Assembly (NCBI GenBank): GCA_029975165.1
Contig: JARKPR010000097.1
Location: 1 to 42,640 of the forward strand
Direction: 5' to 3'
DNA: 42,640 nt
Origin: Selenomonadales bacterium
GTDB taxonomy: Bacteria; Bacillota; Negativicutes; Sporomusales; UBA7701
This document shows positions 31,027-39,415 of this stretch, one piece after another. The notes under the pieces were generated by a model, which saw nothing but the letters and a program-made list of their open reading frames with translations, made no database searches and was not told where the DNA came from. The number at the start of each line of letters is the position of its first letter. The first letter of the stretch is position 1. Both the position numbers and the translations under genes were made by a program.

Positions 31027-32451
31027 TCAGCGGGCAAAAACAAGTGTTTTCACGATCACCGGCACCGCTTCCTCGTGGGGCAGCGGCCTGGCGATGTCGA
31101 GGAAGTCGCCGGCGCGGAGCGGGACGCCGTCGAGGCACACCAGTTCCCCGTCCTTGAGGTGCCTGCGCAGGCACTGGCCGAGGACCTTGGCGATGTCCTG
31201 CTGGGCGACGACCACTTTGGGCGCGCCGGGGATATCCGCGAGCTCGGCCGCGAGGTCGCCCGCCAGGGCGGTGATGGTGGTAAAATCGGTGTCCGGCAGC
31301 GGCGGCACGACGAGGGCCACCGTCCGGTAGAGGGCGGGGTCGAAGGCCCGGGCCGCCGGCCGCCAGGTGAAGTATCCGCCGGGCAGGCGCTCGGGGTATA
31401 CGGCCGGCACGTTGCGTAGCGGCAGGGCGTGGCGGCTGACGGTGACGGTGGAGCCGGAGACGTTGACGGTGTGGGCGCCGGCGCCGATGACGGTGGCGTG
31501 AAGGGTCTCCCGCCCCTGCAGCACTTTGAGAGTGCGGTAGGCGCGGCTTTCGCGGTAGACTTCGGCCAGCAGCGGGCCGACGTCGCCGTGGACCCACCAC
31601 TCTTTTTGGCCGGGCTGGTAGATGTAGCGGGCCACGCCGCCGGAGAAGACGACGGCTTCGGGCGGCCCGGCCGGCAGGTCGCGGCTCATGACGAGCGGCT
31701 GTTCGTCGCAGTCGAGTCGTTCGCCGAACAGGACGCGGTCGACGCACCGCACCATCCAGGCGAGGCAGCGCTTGATGCGCGCCAGTTCCTCGTCGGCCGT
31801 CGGCGCCGGGAAGAGGCCCCTCCCCTCCTGCCGCCCGAGCGCGTCGGCCACCAGCCGGGCCGGGGGGGCGATGTAGGCGAGGCGGCGGGTGAGAGGGTCG
31901 ACTTCGAACAGGCGGCCGCCGACGTTGACGCAGGCCGTGCCGAGGCAGCAGCCGCGGTCGAAGAGGGCGATGTTGGAGGTGCCGCCGCCGATGTCGAGGT
32001 TGGCGACGCGCAGCCTGAGCGTGCGGGACAGGTCTTCGGCGCCCGAGCCTTTGCCGGCGATGCGGCTTTCGAGGTCGGGGCCGGCGGTGGCGACGACGAA
32101 GTCGCCGGCGTATTCCGCCAGGGCGTGGATAATGTCGGCGGCATTGTCTTTTTTGGCCGCTTCGCCGGTGATGATGATTGCCCCGGTGTCGATGTCGGCC
32201 GGGGTGACGCCGGCGGCCGCGTATTCGCCGGCGACGATGCGCCGCAGAGCCTCGCCGTCGACGCGGCTGCGGCCCTGGAGCGGGGTGAAGTGCACGTCGC
32301 CGAGGAAGAGGACGCTTTTGTTGACGATCTCGATCCGCGGCACCTGCGAGCCGGGCATGACATTGACCAGCGTCAGCCGCGACAGCACCACTTGGGTGGT
32401 CGTCGTGCCGATGTCAATCCCCACGCTGACCAGCGTCAGTTCCGTTCCCAT
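31027..32451 (-). CDS. eutA: EutA, reactivating factor of ethanolamine ammonia-lyase
   Basis: A 474-residue member of the actin/Hsp70-like ATPase fold that reactivates damaged EutBC by exchange of cobalamin. Seen: VSVGIDIGTTTTQVVLSRL, GDVHFTPL, IDTGAIIITGEAAKKDNA, ANLDIGGGTSNIALFDRG and VVFSGGVARYIYQP. Length is typical. ATG 32451, three bases from the stop of the BMC-H gene upstream; eutB starts 48 bases after its stop. Confidence 0.94.
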   Translation of the reverse strand: MGTELTLVSVGIDIGTTTTQVVLSRLTLVNVMPGSQVPRIEIVNKSVLFLGDVHFTPLQGRSRVDGEALRRIVAGEYAAAGVTPADIDTGAIIITGEAAKKDNAADIIHALAEYAGDFVVATAGPDLESRIAGKGSGAEDLSRTLRLRVANLDIGGGTSNIALFDRGCCLGTACVNVGGRLFEVDPLTRRLAYIAPPARLVADALGRQEGRGLFPAPTADEELARIKRCLAWMVRCVDRVLFGERLDCDEQPLVMSRDLPAGPPEAVVFSGGVARYIYQPGQKEWWVHGDVGPLLAEVYRESRAYRTLKVLQGRETLHATVIGAGAHTVNVSGSTVTVSRHALPLRNVPAVYPERLPGGYFTWRPAARAFDPALYRTVALVVPPLPDTDFTTITALAGDLAAELADIPGAPKVVVAQQDIAKVLGQCLRRHLKDGELVCLDGVPLRAGDFLDIARPLPHEEAVPVIVKTLVFAR

Positions 32452-32453
32452 GG

Positions 32454-32789
32454 TTACTTGGTCGTTTCGGCGGATTTGGCGGGTTTGGCTTTGTCGGCGC
32501 TTTTCAGCACCGGCAGGATGGCTTCGAGGTCCGGGTGGGGGCGGGGGATGACATGGCAGCTCATGAGCTCGCCGACCCGCGAGGCGGCGGCGGCGCCGGC
32601 GTCGACCGACGCCTTGACCGCGCCGACGTCGCCGCGGACCATGACGGTGACGAGCGCGCCGCCGACTTTGACTTTGCCGATGAGGACGACGTTGGCCGCT
32701 TTGACCATCGCGTCGGCGGCCTCGATGGCACCGACCACCCCTTTGGTTTCGACCATTCCGAGAGCGATCAAATTTTCCCTGTCAGTCAT
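32454..32789 (-). CDS. BMC-H shell protein (second copy)
   Basis: A 111-residue hexameric shell protein with one BMC domain ([60 protein letters not shown]). It has a Lys/Ala/Thr-rich tail of about 18 residues ([15 protein letters not shown]) that the copy at 26215-26523 lacks. ATG 32789 follows AGGAGAG. It is the first structural gene after the permease. Confidence 0.92.
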   Translation of the reverse strand: MTDRENLIALGMVETKGVVGAIEAADAMVKAANVVLIGKVKVGGALVTVMVRGDVGAVKASVDAGAAAASRVGELMSCHVIPRPHPDLEAILPVLKSADKAKPAKSAETTK

Positions 32790-32828
32790 GCTGGTCTCTC
32801 CTTCCAGGTAGATATTCGCGCTTAGCCT

Positions 32829-34214
32829 TTATTTATCGAGCTCGTCCAGTACGCCGAATTCTTCTTCGAACGGGCGGATGTTCTTGTTGCCCCAGACGAA
32901 GTAATAGGCAATGGCGACGACGTAAACCAGGGCTACCCATTTCAGCACTTCGAACGAGGTGTTCACCATACTGACGAGGCAGAACACGGCCATGACGAGG
33001 CTGACGGCGGGGACAACCGGGTAGGATACCTTGAAGGGGCGATGGAGGTTAGGTTCCTTGGTCCGCAGTACGAAGAGGCTCACCAGGCTCAGCAGGTACA
33101 TGAAGACCGAGCCGTACACCGCGATGGTGATGACGATGTCGGTCAGGCCGGTGTAGGCGGCTCCCAGCCCCACGAAGCCGGGCAGGATCAAGGCCCAGAC
33201 GGGGGTGTGGTATTTGGGGTGGACGTAGGCGAGGAACTTGGGCAGGTAGCCGGTGCGGGCCATGGCGTAGGTCTGGCGGGAGTAGCCGACGATGATGCCG
33301 TGCAGTGAGGCGATGAGGCCGAACAGACCGATGAAGTTGACGAGGATGACGCCCCAGGAGCTTTCGCCGTAAACGGCGCTCAGCGCCATGGGGAGCGGGA
33401 AGTCGACGGCTTCGACGAGTTTGTAGTCGGCGATGCCGGCGGTGAGGAAGAGGGTGAGGATGGCCATGACGAGCAGGGTGGCCATGCCGCTCAAAAAACC
33501 TTTGGAGATGTCCTTCTGCGGGTCGACCATTTCCTCGGCGGCCATGGCGCCGCCTTCGATGGCGAGGTAGAACCAGATGGCGAAGGGCACGGCGGCCATG
33601 ATGCCGGCGTAGCCGTTAGGGAGAAGCGGTTCTTGGAATACCCGGCCGAGCTCGAAATGGGGCAGGGCCAGCGTCCAGAAGATTGCCAGGCCTACCAGGG
33701 CGACGACGGTTACGATGAGTTCGAATGTCGCCGACATTTTGATGCCCCAGTAGTTGATGAAGATGAAGAACAGAAAGGCGACGATGGCCGCGGTCATGAG
33801 CGGGAAGGCAGGAAACATGTTGTGGATGTAGCCGCCGACCGCCAAGGCGATGGCCGGCGGGGCGAACACGAACTCGATGAGGCAGCTGACGCCGTTCATG
33901 TAGCCCCAGAATTTGCCGAGGGCCCTGCGTGCGTATGCGGACGGGCCGCCGGCGTGAGGGATGGCGGTGGCGAGTTCGGAATAGGAGAGGATGAAGGTAA
34001 CGTAGAAGATGGTGACGGGGATGAGGGCGATTGCCAGGCCGATCGGGCCGCCGGCGCCGAAGCCGTAGCTCCAGCCGAAGTAGTTGCCGGAGATGACCAG
34101 GCCGACGGCCAGCGCCCACAGGTGGATGGGGCGCAGGACGCGGACGAGATGGGGCTTGTCGTTGCTCCCCACGGTCTGCTCGGTCCCTGTTTTGGTGATT
34201 TCCGGATTGCTCAT
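32829..34214 (-). CDS. eat: Ethanolamine permease (APC superfamily, Eat type)
   Basis: A 461-residue transporter with about 12 membrane segments. The APC signature is visible at the start (LWALAVGLVISGNYFGWSYGF, then GGPIGLAIALIPVT) and in SYSELATAIPHAGGPSAYARRALG and FYLAIEGGAMAAEEMVDPQKDI. The GNYFGW and EGGAMAAEE patterns fit the ethanolamine permease subfamily of Pseudomonas and Rhodococcus and not EutH, which is absent. ATG 34214 with AAGGAGG before it. It follows the leader with terminator at 34306-34363. Confidence 0.9.
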   Translation of the reverse strand: MSNPEITKTGTEQTVGSNDKPHLVRVLRPIHLWALAVGLVISGNYFGWSYGFGAGGPIGLAIALIPVTIFYVTFILSYSELATAIPHAGGPSAYARRALGKFWGYMNGVSCLIEFVFAPPAIALAVGGYIHNMFPAFPLMTAAIVAFLFFIFINYWGIKMSATFELIVTVVALVGLAIFWTLALPHFELGRVFQEPLLPNGYAGIMAAVPFAIWFYLAIEGGAMAAEEMVDPQKDISKGFLSGMATLLVMAILTLFLTAGIADYKLVEAVDFPLPMALSAVYGESSWGVILVNFIGLFGLIASLHGIIVGYSRQTYAMARTGYLPKFLAYVHPKYHTPVWALILPGFVGLGAAYTGLTDIVITIAVYGSVFMYLLSLVSLFVLRTKEPNLHRPFKVSYPVVPAVSLVMAVFCLVSMVNTSFEVLKWVALVYVVAIAYYFVWGNKNIRPFEEEFGVLDELDK

Positions 34215-34305
34215 CGACAGATTCCTCCTTGTCGCTTGTCTGGGTTTCCCGTCTACCTCTCTACCAAATCTCCGCTGCCGGCCGCAGCCGGCGGCGGCGA
34301 AAATC

Positions 34306-34352
34306 AAAAACCCTCCCTACGGACGCCGGCGGTGCCGGCGTCGTTGAGAGGG
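34306..34352 (-). terminator. Attenuator terminator before the ethanolamine permease gene
   Basis: Gene-strand stem CCCUCUC...GGGAGGG enclosing a strong GACGCCGGC...GCCGGCGUC hairpin, followed by UUUUUGAUUUU. It lies within the operon between eutP and the permease gene, so it must be overcome for downstream expression. Confidence 0.75.
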
Positions 34353-34363
34353 CGCTGTTGCCC
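34350..34363 (-). promoter_or_regulatory. Putative EutV antiterminator hairpin before the permease gene
   Basis: Stem GGGC:GCCC with hexaloop AACAGC. The last three bases of its 3' arm are the first bases of the terminator at 34306-34352, so the two folds compete. ANTAR targets have hexaloop hairpins placed this way; the published loop pattern has A at 1 and G at 4, here A is also at 2 and G at 5, so the match is imperfect. Confidence 0.5.
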
Positions 34364-34459
34364 GCTATTACGTTGTGGGGTTCGACAAATGCCAATATGT
34401 ATTGTTCGCCTTCGACAGGAAAACTCCTCCTAGCGGGGACAAAAAGGGGGAAAAGCGCT

Positions 34460-34909
34460 TTATGCCGGGCCTTCGTCGGCGTAGCCCAAGCGGTCGGCGA
34501 GGTAGGCGATGCCTTCGCCGCTGAGGGCGGAGACGAGGTATACGGGGTCGGCGATGCCGGCCCGGCGGAGGTGGGCGGCCGCCGCCGCGGGGTCGGCTTT
34601 TTCGTGGTCGATCTTGGTGACGATGCCGACGACCGGCTTGGCGAAGGCTTTGGCGAAGTTGGGCGGGAAGTACGAGCGGCGTCTGGTGGCGTCCTGGACG
34701 GCCCAGACCTCGGCCGCCCGGTGGCTGGCATCGATGAGGACGTGATAGTAGCGCGGCATTTCGAGGTATTCGCCCGGGCAGTCGACGAACAGATGGGAGA
34801 ATTCGAGCACCTGCGTCTTGCGGTAAACGAGCGATTCGCGCAACAGCCGCTGCCTGAGGGTGGTCTTGCCGCTGCCGACGCCGCCGATAAGCAGTATCCT
34901 GCTGTTCAA
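34460..34909 (-). CDS. eutP: EutP/PduV-type small GTPase
   Basis: A 149-residue P-loop protein. Walker A is LLIGGVGSGKTTLRQRL (about 6-20), the DCPGEYLEMPRYYH stretch stands for the G3 region, and TKIDHEK for the NKxD motif. EutP in Salmonella has also been reported with acetate kinase activity; PduV acts in compartment positioning. Start TTG 34909, overlapping the EutS stop (TTGA). A leader with terminator follows, so eutW to eutP can be a separate shorter transcript. Confidence 0.9.
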   Translation of the reverse strand: MNSRILLIGGVGSGKTTLRQRLLRESLVYRKTQVLEFSHLFVDCPGEYLEMPRYYHVLIDASHRAAEVWAVQDATRRRSYFPPNFAKAFAKPVVGIVTKIDHEKADPAAAAAHLRRAGIADPVYLVSALSGEGIAYLADRLGYADEGPA

Positions 34910-35247
34910 CTGCGCGTCACCTCGGCGGCCGTGAACCCGAGGACGGTTACGAGGGTGTTGACGGCGGCGGCGACGGCCACTTCGACGTCGGCGACCTCGC
35001 CGGTGATGACGAGCGAGCCGGTGAAGCGGTCGACGAAGCCGATTTCGATGTTGCCGGCCTTGGAGGCCGCATCGGCGGCGATGATGGCCGCTTCGCAGGG
35101 GGTGATGGTCATGATGCCGATGGCGCCGGTGGTGGCGATGCCGAGGCGCTCGTGCAGCTCACCCTGCGGATTGGGAATGACGTGGGCCATGGTGACCTGT
35201 TTGCCTGGTACGTATTCCTGGATAACGCGCTGTTTTTCAACTGCCAC
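34906..35247 (-). CDS. eutS: EutS/PduU-type shell protein
   Basis: A 113-residue permuted BMC-H protein. Seen: RVIQEYVPGKQVTMAHVIPNP, ATTGAIGIMTITPCEAAIIAADAASKA and GFVDRFTGSLVITGEVADVE. In EutS the hexamer is bent and may sit at edges. GTG start at 35247 overlaps the CobT end by 11 bases. Confidence 0.94.
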   Translation of the reverse strand: MAVEKQRVIQEYVPGKQVTMAHVIPNPQGELHERLGIATTGAIGIMTITPCEAAIIAADAASKAGNIEIGFVDRFTGSLVITGEVADVEVAVAAAVNTLVTVLGFTAAEVTRS

Positions 35248-36328
35248 CGCCTGCCGCCTCCCTTGCCGGTCCGGCCTGACCTTGCGCTACCTGCGCTTCC
35301 TCGAACGTGGCCATGCCGCCGAGGATTTTGACGGCGGCGTCGAGCAGCGTGAGACCGAGGGCCGCGCCGGTGCCTTCGCCGAGGCGCATGTTGAGGCGCA
35401 GGCAGGGCTCGAGGCCGAGTTCTGCGAGGATGGCGGCGTGGCCGGGCTCCTCGGACAGATGCGAGGCCATGAGGTAGGGACGCACGGCCGGACAGAGGCG
35501 GTAGGCGGCGAGGACGGCGGCCGAGGCGATGAAGCCGTCGAGCATGACGACCATGCGGCGGGTGGCCGCGCCGAGGACGGCGCCGGCGAGGGCGGCGATT
35601 TCCAGGCCGCCGACTTTGGCGAGGACGTCGACGGCGTCGTGCGGGTCGGGCCGGTTAAGGGCGATTGCCTCTTCGATGACGGCGATTTTGTGGGCCAGCA
35701 GCCCTTGGGCGATGCCTGTGCCGCGGCCGACGACCCAGGCGACCGGTTTGCCGGTGAGGACGGCGGTGACGGCCGAGCTAGCGGTGGTGTTGCCGATGCC
35801 CATTTCGCCGAGGGCGACGGCGGTGACGCCTTCGTCGGCAAGGACATCGGCGGCTTCGATGCCTACGCGGAGGGCGGCGAGGGCCTCCTCCCTGGCCATG
35901 GCCGGGCGGAGGCGCATGTTGTCCGTGCCTTTGCGGATTTTGCGGCTGACGACGCCGCTGCCGGGCGAGAGGTCGACGGCGACGCCGACGTCGACGAGCA
36001 CCAGCCTGGCGCCGGCGTGCTCGGCGAGGACGTTGATGGCCGCGCCGCCGCGGACGAAGTTGTACACCATCTGGGCGGTGACTTCGGCCGGGAAGGCGCT
36101 GACGCCTTCGGCGGCGACGCCGTGGTCGGCGGCCATGAGCAGGATGGCTTTTGCGGGCAGGGACGGGCGGGCCGTGCCTCTGATGCCGGCCAGTTGCCTG
36201 GCCATGGTTTCCAGCACCGCCAGGCTGCCGGGCGGTTTGGTGAGGCTATCCAGCCGCTGCCGGGCGGCGGCCATCGCCTTTTCGTCGAGCGGCCCGATAC
36301 GCCCGGTAAGCGCCATGATGTCGAGCAT
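35237..36328 (-). CDS. cobT: CobT, nicotinate-nucleotide-dimethylbenzimidazole phosphoribosyltransferase
   Basis: A 363-residue enzyme of the nucleotide-loop assembly of cobalamin; it makes alpha-ribazole phosphate. Seen: LTKPPGSLAVLETMARQLAGI, LMAADHGVAAEGVSAFPAEV, VRGGAAINVLAEHAG, ALGEMGIGNTTASSAV, VGRGTGIAQ, and the catalytic Glu in RLGEGTGAALGL. It is common in cobalamin operons but less usual as first structural gene of a eut operon; it would supply B12 for EutBC. I chose the ATG near 36328 after AAGGAGG; the frame is open further upstream into the leader. Confidence 0.93.
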   Translation of the reverse strand: MLDIMALTGRIGPLDEKAMAAARQRLDSLTKPPGSLAVLETMARQLAGIRGTARPSLPAKAILLMAADHGVAAEGVSAFPAEVTAQMVYNFVRGGAAINVLAEHAGARLVLVDVGVAVDLSPGSGVVSRKIRKGTDNMRLRPAMAREEALAALRVGIEAADVLADEGVTAVALGEMGIGNTTASSAVTAVLTGKPVAWVVGRGTGIAQGLLAHKIAVIEEAIALNRPDPHDAVDVLAKVGGLEIAALAGAVLGAATRRMVVMLDGFIASAAVLAAYRLCPAVRPYLMASHLSEEPGHAAILAELGLEPCLRLNMRLGEGTGAALGLTLLDAAVKILGGMATFEEAQVAQGQAGPAREAAGGGS

Positions 36329-36360
36329 GTGTGGTGTCCTCCTTGTCCGCGGACGAAAAT

Positions 36361-36399
36361 AAAAACCCTCCATGGTCGTTCCGTGACGGCCGCAGAGAG
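36361..36399 (-). terminator. Attenuator terminator before cobT
   Basis: Gene-strand arms CUCUCU and GGAGGG close an inner hairpin near GGCCGU...ACGACC, followed by UUUUUAUUUUCG. It lies between eutV and cobT. The inner stem has a mismatch and wobble pairs, so the structure is weaker than that at 34306, but the U run is good. Confidence 0.6.
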
Positions 36400-36410
36400 C
36401 TCTGTCGCTC
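36397..36410 (-). promoter_or_regulatory. Putative EutV antiterminator hairpin before cobT
   Basis: Stem GAGC:GCUC with hexaloop GACAGA. As at 34350-34363 the last three bases of the 3' arm open the terminator stem, and both loops share the ACAG core. A weaker hairpin directly upstream (36412-36426; GGUG:UACC, loop AAUGGAA) could be the first of an ANTAR pair. Not proven. Confidence 0.5.
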
Positions 36411-36491
36411 GGGTATTCCATTCACCATATATTCTCTTTTCTCGCTTGGCGGGCAAATTCCTTCCGGGCGGTGAAAATTTTGCCAGCTTTG

Positions 36492-37064
36492 TCATTTGGG
36501 GAGGTCGCCGATTATTTCCTTGGCCATTTCGGCGAGCGGCAGCCGCCGCCGCATCGCTTCGCGGATGAGCAGCTGGTGGGCTTCCTGGGCGGAGATCTGG
36601 TCGCGGTCCATGAGGATGGCCTTGGCCCTGGCGATGTATTTCTGCTGGCGGAGTTCGTCTTTGGTGGCGGACAGTTCGCGGCTGACGCGCCGGGCGTCCT
36701 GCCAGCGGGCGTAGCCGATGCGCACCGCGGCCAGCAGGCTCTGCTCGGAGATCGGCTTGACGAGGTAGCCGCAGACGTAGACGTTTTCGGCGCGGGTGAT
36801 GAGGTTGGTCTGGCTATAGGCGGTGACGAGGAGGACGGGTATTTCGAGCCCGTGGAGGACGCGCGCGACTTCGATGCCGTCCATGCCGGGCATCTTGATG
36901 TCGAGGATGGCCATGTCGGGCTTGACGGACTTGACGAGTTCGAGCGCCTTGAGCCCGTTGCCGCACTCGCCGCAGACCGAGTAGCCGGCCCGCTCGAGGA
37001 TGCCTTTGATGTCCTTCCTGGTCAATGCCTCATCTTCCGCAATCAGAAACGATAGTTTCATCAT
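36492..37064 (-). CDS. eutV: EutV, ANTAR-domain response regulator/antiterminator
   Basis: A 190-residue response regulator. The receiver domain is at about 1-125, with acidic pocket in FLIAEDEALTRKD, the phosphorylated Asp in DMAILDIKMPGMDG, Thr in LLVTAYS and Lys in GYLVKPISEQ. A coiled linker and the RNA-binding ANTAR domain (about 130-187; KYIARAKAILMDRDQISAQEAH, REAMRRRLPLAEMAKEII) follow. In Enterococcus EutV binds paired hairpins in eut leaders to stop termination. Its ATG shares ATGA with the end of eutW. Targets here are probably the leaders before cobT and the permease gene. Confidence 0.94.
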   Translation of the reverse strand: MMKLSFLIAEDEALTRKDIKGILERAGYSVCGECGNGLKALELVKSVKPDMAILDIKMPGMDGIEVARVLHGLEIPVLLVTAYSQTNLITRAENVYVCGYLVKPISEQSLLAAVRIGYARWQDARRVSRELSATKDELRQQKYIARAKAILMDRDQISAQEAHQLLIREAMRRRLPLAEMAKEIIGDLPK

Positions 37065-38503
37065 CCGGTCTCCTCTGCCGATGCCAATTGGAACGAAACC
37101 TTGGCCACCGTGGACCCGCCGCCGCGCTCCAGGCTTAGCTTGCCTTCGAGTTGCTCGCAGATGAGCAGGTTGACGATGTATAACCCGAGATGGCCGTCGA
37201 GGTTGCCGAGGACGGCGGGGTCGAAGCTCCGGCCGCTGTCGGCGACAAGGATGTGGACGGTGCTGCCCGACTGCTCGATGAGGATACTGATTTCGCCGGC
37301 GGGTGCCGCCTTGATGCCGTGCTTGAGGCTGTTGGTGATGAGCTCGTTGAGGACGAGCGACATGGGGACGGCCTGGCTGGCTGGCAGCCGGACGGATTTC
37401 CCCTGGACGGATTTCTTGATGCGCTGGCCGGGGAGAACGAAGGTGTCGATCAGCTTGGAAAGCATGTAGTCGGCCAGCTCGAGGAGGTCGATGGAGTCCC
37501 AGCTCTGGGAGGCGAAGACGTCGTGCACGCGGGCGATGGAGAGTATCCTGTTTATGCAGGCGTCGAATTCCGTCTGGACGAGCGCGGATTCCGAGCGGCG
37601 CATCTGCAAACGGAGGAGGGCGACGACGTTCTGGAGGTTGTTTTTGACCCGGTGGTGGATTTCGCGGATGATGGCTGTCTGGGCGTTGAGCTGGCGCTCT
37701 TTGCGGCGCAGTTCGGTGACGTCCTGGAGGGAAACGACGCAGCCGCTGACTTCGCCGTAGGTGACGAGCGGGTGGGCCTGGAAAAGGTAGCTCTTGTCGT
37801 CGAAATCGTACTGCCGGGGGTTGCCGAGGCCGCCAAGCAGGTCGCCCAGCGACGCGAAGTTGAGGTCGGACATGAGGTCGCCGCTGAGGGGCTCTTTGCC
37901 GTAATATTGGCGGTAGAGGCGGGCGGCGTTTTTGTTGGCGTAGGTGATGCCGCCCTTTTTGTCGAGGACGAAGATGCCGTTGCCCAGCCACTCTTCCCAA
38001 GTGAAGCCGGTCATCGACAGGGACATAAGCGTACTGCTGAGGCGCTCGGCCGTTTCGCTGAGGAATTCGACCCGCTCTTCCTGGCGGATCTCGTACGTGA
38101 TGTCGCGCTCCATTATCAGCACGCCGACCACCTGGCCGGACGCGCCCCGCAGGGGCACGACGGTCTGGTCGATGGGCACGCCTTCCTGGCTGACGCCGCG
38201 CACGTTACGCACCATCTCGCCGGTGGAGAAACACTGGTAAACGGCTGGCTCACGGGTGGCGTAAGCGATCTCGCCGACGACGCTGTGGCCGTAGAGCGAG
38301 CGGCTGCGGGGCCGGGCCCAGGCGAGGACGATGGCGTCGACGCAGTTGTCGGTAAGCGCGTCGATGAAGATATCGTTGTTGGTCAGCTCAGCCACGAAGG
38401 GTAGCTGACCGGCCAGTTCTTCGAGAAAGCAGATGTCGTCGGCCCCGAGTCTGGTGTGTTGGCGACACAATTCCTGTAGTGACAGGCAGATTGCCTCTTC
38501 CAT
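37061..38503 (-). CDS. eutW: EutW, HWE/HisKA_2-type sensor histidine kinase
   Basis: A 480-residue soluble kinase without membrane segments. The N-terminal sensor domain (about 1-135, H_kinase_N type) reads LCRQHTRLGADDICFLEELA, VDAIVLAWARP and SVVGEIAYATREPAVYQCF. A PAS domain follows at about 170-265 (GIFVLDKKGGITYANKNA), then HisKA_2 with phospho-His in REIHHRVKNNLQN (H283/H284). The HATPase domain is at about 370-470 (VLNELITNSLKHGIK, VADSGRSFDP, GHLGLYIVNLLI). It senses ethanolamine in its Enterococcus relative and phosphorylates EutV. ATG 38503 after AGAAGG. First gene of the eut operon. Confidence 0.93.
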   Translation of the reverse strand: MEEAICLSLQELCRQHTRLGADDICFLEELAGQLPFVAELTNNDIFIDALTDNCVDAIVLAWARPRSRSLYGHSVVGEIAYATREPAVYQCFSTGEMVRNVRGVSQEGVPIDQTVVPLRGASGQVVGVLIMERDITYEIRQEERVEFLSETAERLSSTLMSLSMTGFTWEEWLGNGIFVLDKKGGITYANKNAARLYRQYYGKEPLSGDLMSDLNFASLGDLLGGLGNPRQYDFDDKSYLFQAHPLVTYGEVSGCVVSLQDVTELRRKERQLNAQTAIIREIHHRVKNNLQNVVALLRLQMRRSESALVQTEFDACINRILSIARVHDVFASQSWDSIDLLELADYMLSKLIDTFVLPGQRIKKSVQGKSVRLPASQAVPMSLVLNELITNSLKHGIKAAPAGEISILIEQSGSTVHILVADSGRSFDPAVLGNLDGHLGLYIVNLLICEQLEGKLSLERGGGSTVAKVSFQLASAEETG

Positions 38504-39415
38504 GGCAACACCTTCTGCTACATGATAACCATAAAAGCCACTGGCCTCTCATGGGTTTATGACTATATATTACCATACGGGACCATGGAAATGTATTCCT
38601 CTTAGCGCTTTCTTTCGTTCCCGAGTCTCGGACAATAAATCCGGCATTCGTAAGTTCCCGGCAAATACTCATAAATTCGTCCTTGACTGTTTCATCAACA
38701 GCGGACAATAAGTACTAACCCGAGGATATCCGTCCAGGATACGCACCTGCGCCCAGAAATGGCCTAAGCCTTACAAATGGCTTGGGGTCAGGTAGTAGAG
38801 CACGTCAACTGTATATCCAGTTGCTGAACTCCACACCACATTAATCCCTGAAACCCGCTTTGGGCCTCAGAGTCCGCGTTTCGGTTACATCGCAGCATCG
38901 CCTTGTCTGTATTCAGAGTGACTTACATGATAGCAAGCCTGCTTTGCTCCCAATACTGTAAACTTACATGTACTTGAACTAAAGAGCCCTTTCGAAAAAA
39001 AAACACGGCGAACGCAGAGTTCATTGCCGTGTTTTCTTGCTGCGACCAATAAAATTCTAATAGTGCTATTCGGCAAGACGCGAGTCTAATCCTGTACTTT
39101 TTTAGGTTCGCGGAAATATTACTAACAACTATCGTAAGGACTGTCAACGCCGATTTGATTTTGCATGGCTTTTCCAACATGTCCAGTGTGTAAATATTTC
39201 ATTGAAACCACCCTTCTTTATCCATAATTTTAATGTGTCCAAGTAAGTAGTAAGACGGATAAATCCTTGGAGAACCGATGGGTACTAATAGCATTTATTT
39301 ATTGAGAACATCCGTAATCATCCTGCCCACCCTCGTCACTGCAACGACGTAGATAAAAATAAATAAAGCGGGGGCGGGAGTAGTCAAGCCCAAAAAGCAG
39401 ACAGTAACAAAAAAG
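38504..39415. other. Gene-poor region upstream of eutW
   Basis: About 900 bases without a convincing gene. Minus-strand bases 38590-38708 read like a protein start (DETVKDEFMSICRELTNAGF), but the frame runs into eutW antisense-like noise with no family match. The eutW promoter must be here; a TAATAT lies near 38567 with no clear -35. A hairpin at 38998-39036 may be a terminator. The lower GC content and a neighbouring IS remnant point to decayed mobile DNA. Confidence 0.5.
38998..39036. terminator. Probable bidirectional terminator
   Basis: Inverted repeat AAAACACGGC...GCCGTGTTTT around a 16-base loop, with A-rich sequence on one side and TTTTCTT on the other. No gene ends close to it on either strand, so it may belong to decayed sequence. 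Confidence 0.45.

Noticed and set aside
38533-38560. AAAAGCCACTGG...ATGGG on the plus strand as a cobalamin riboswitch core
   Set aside because: Only a short piece resembles the B12 core, the strand is opposite to eutW and no B12 box or pairing arms were found around it.
38590-38708. A possible short gene start (DETVKDEFMSICRELTNAGF) upstream of eutW
   Set aside because: It looks protein-like for about 35 codons but has no ribosome site, no family match and runs out of phase into the eutW gene; at best a remnant.
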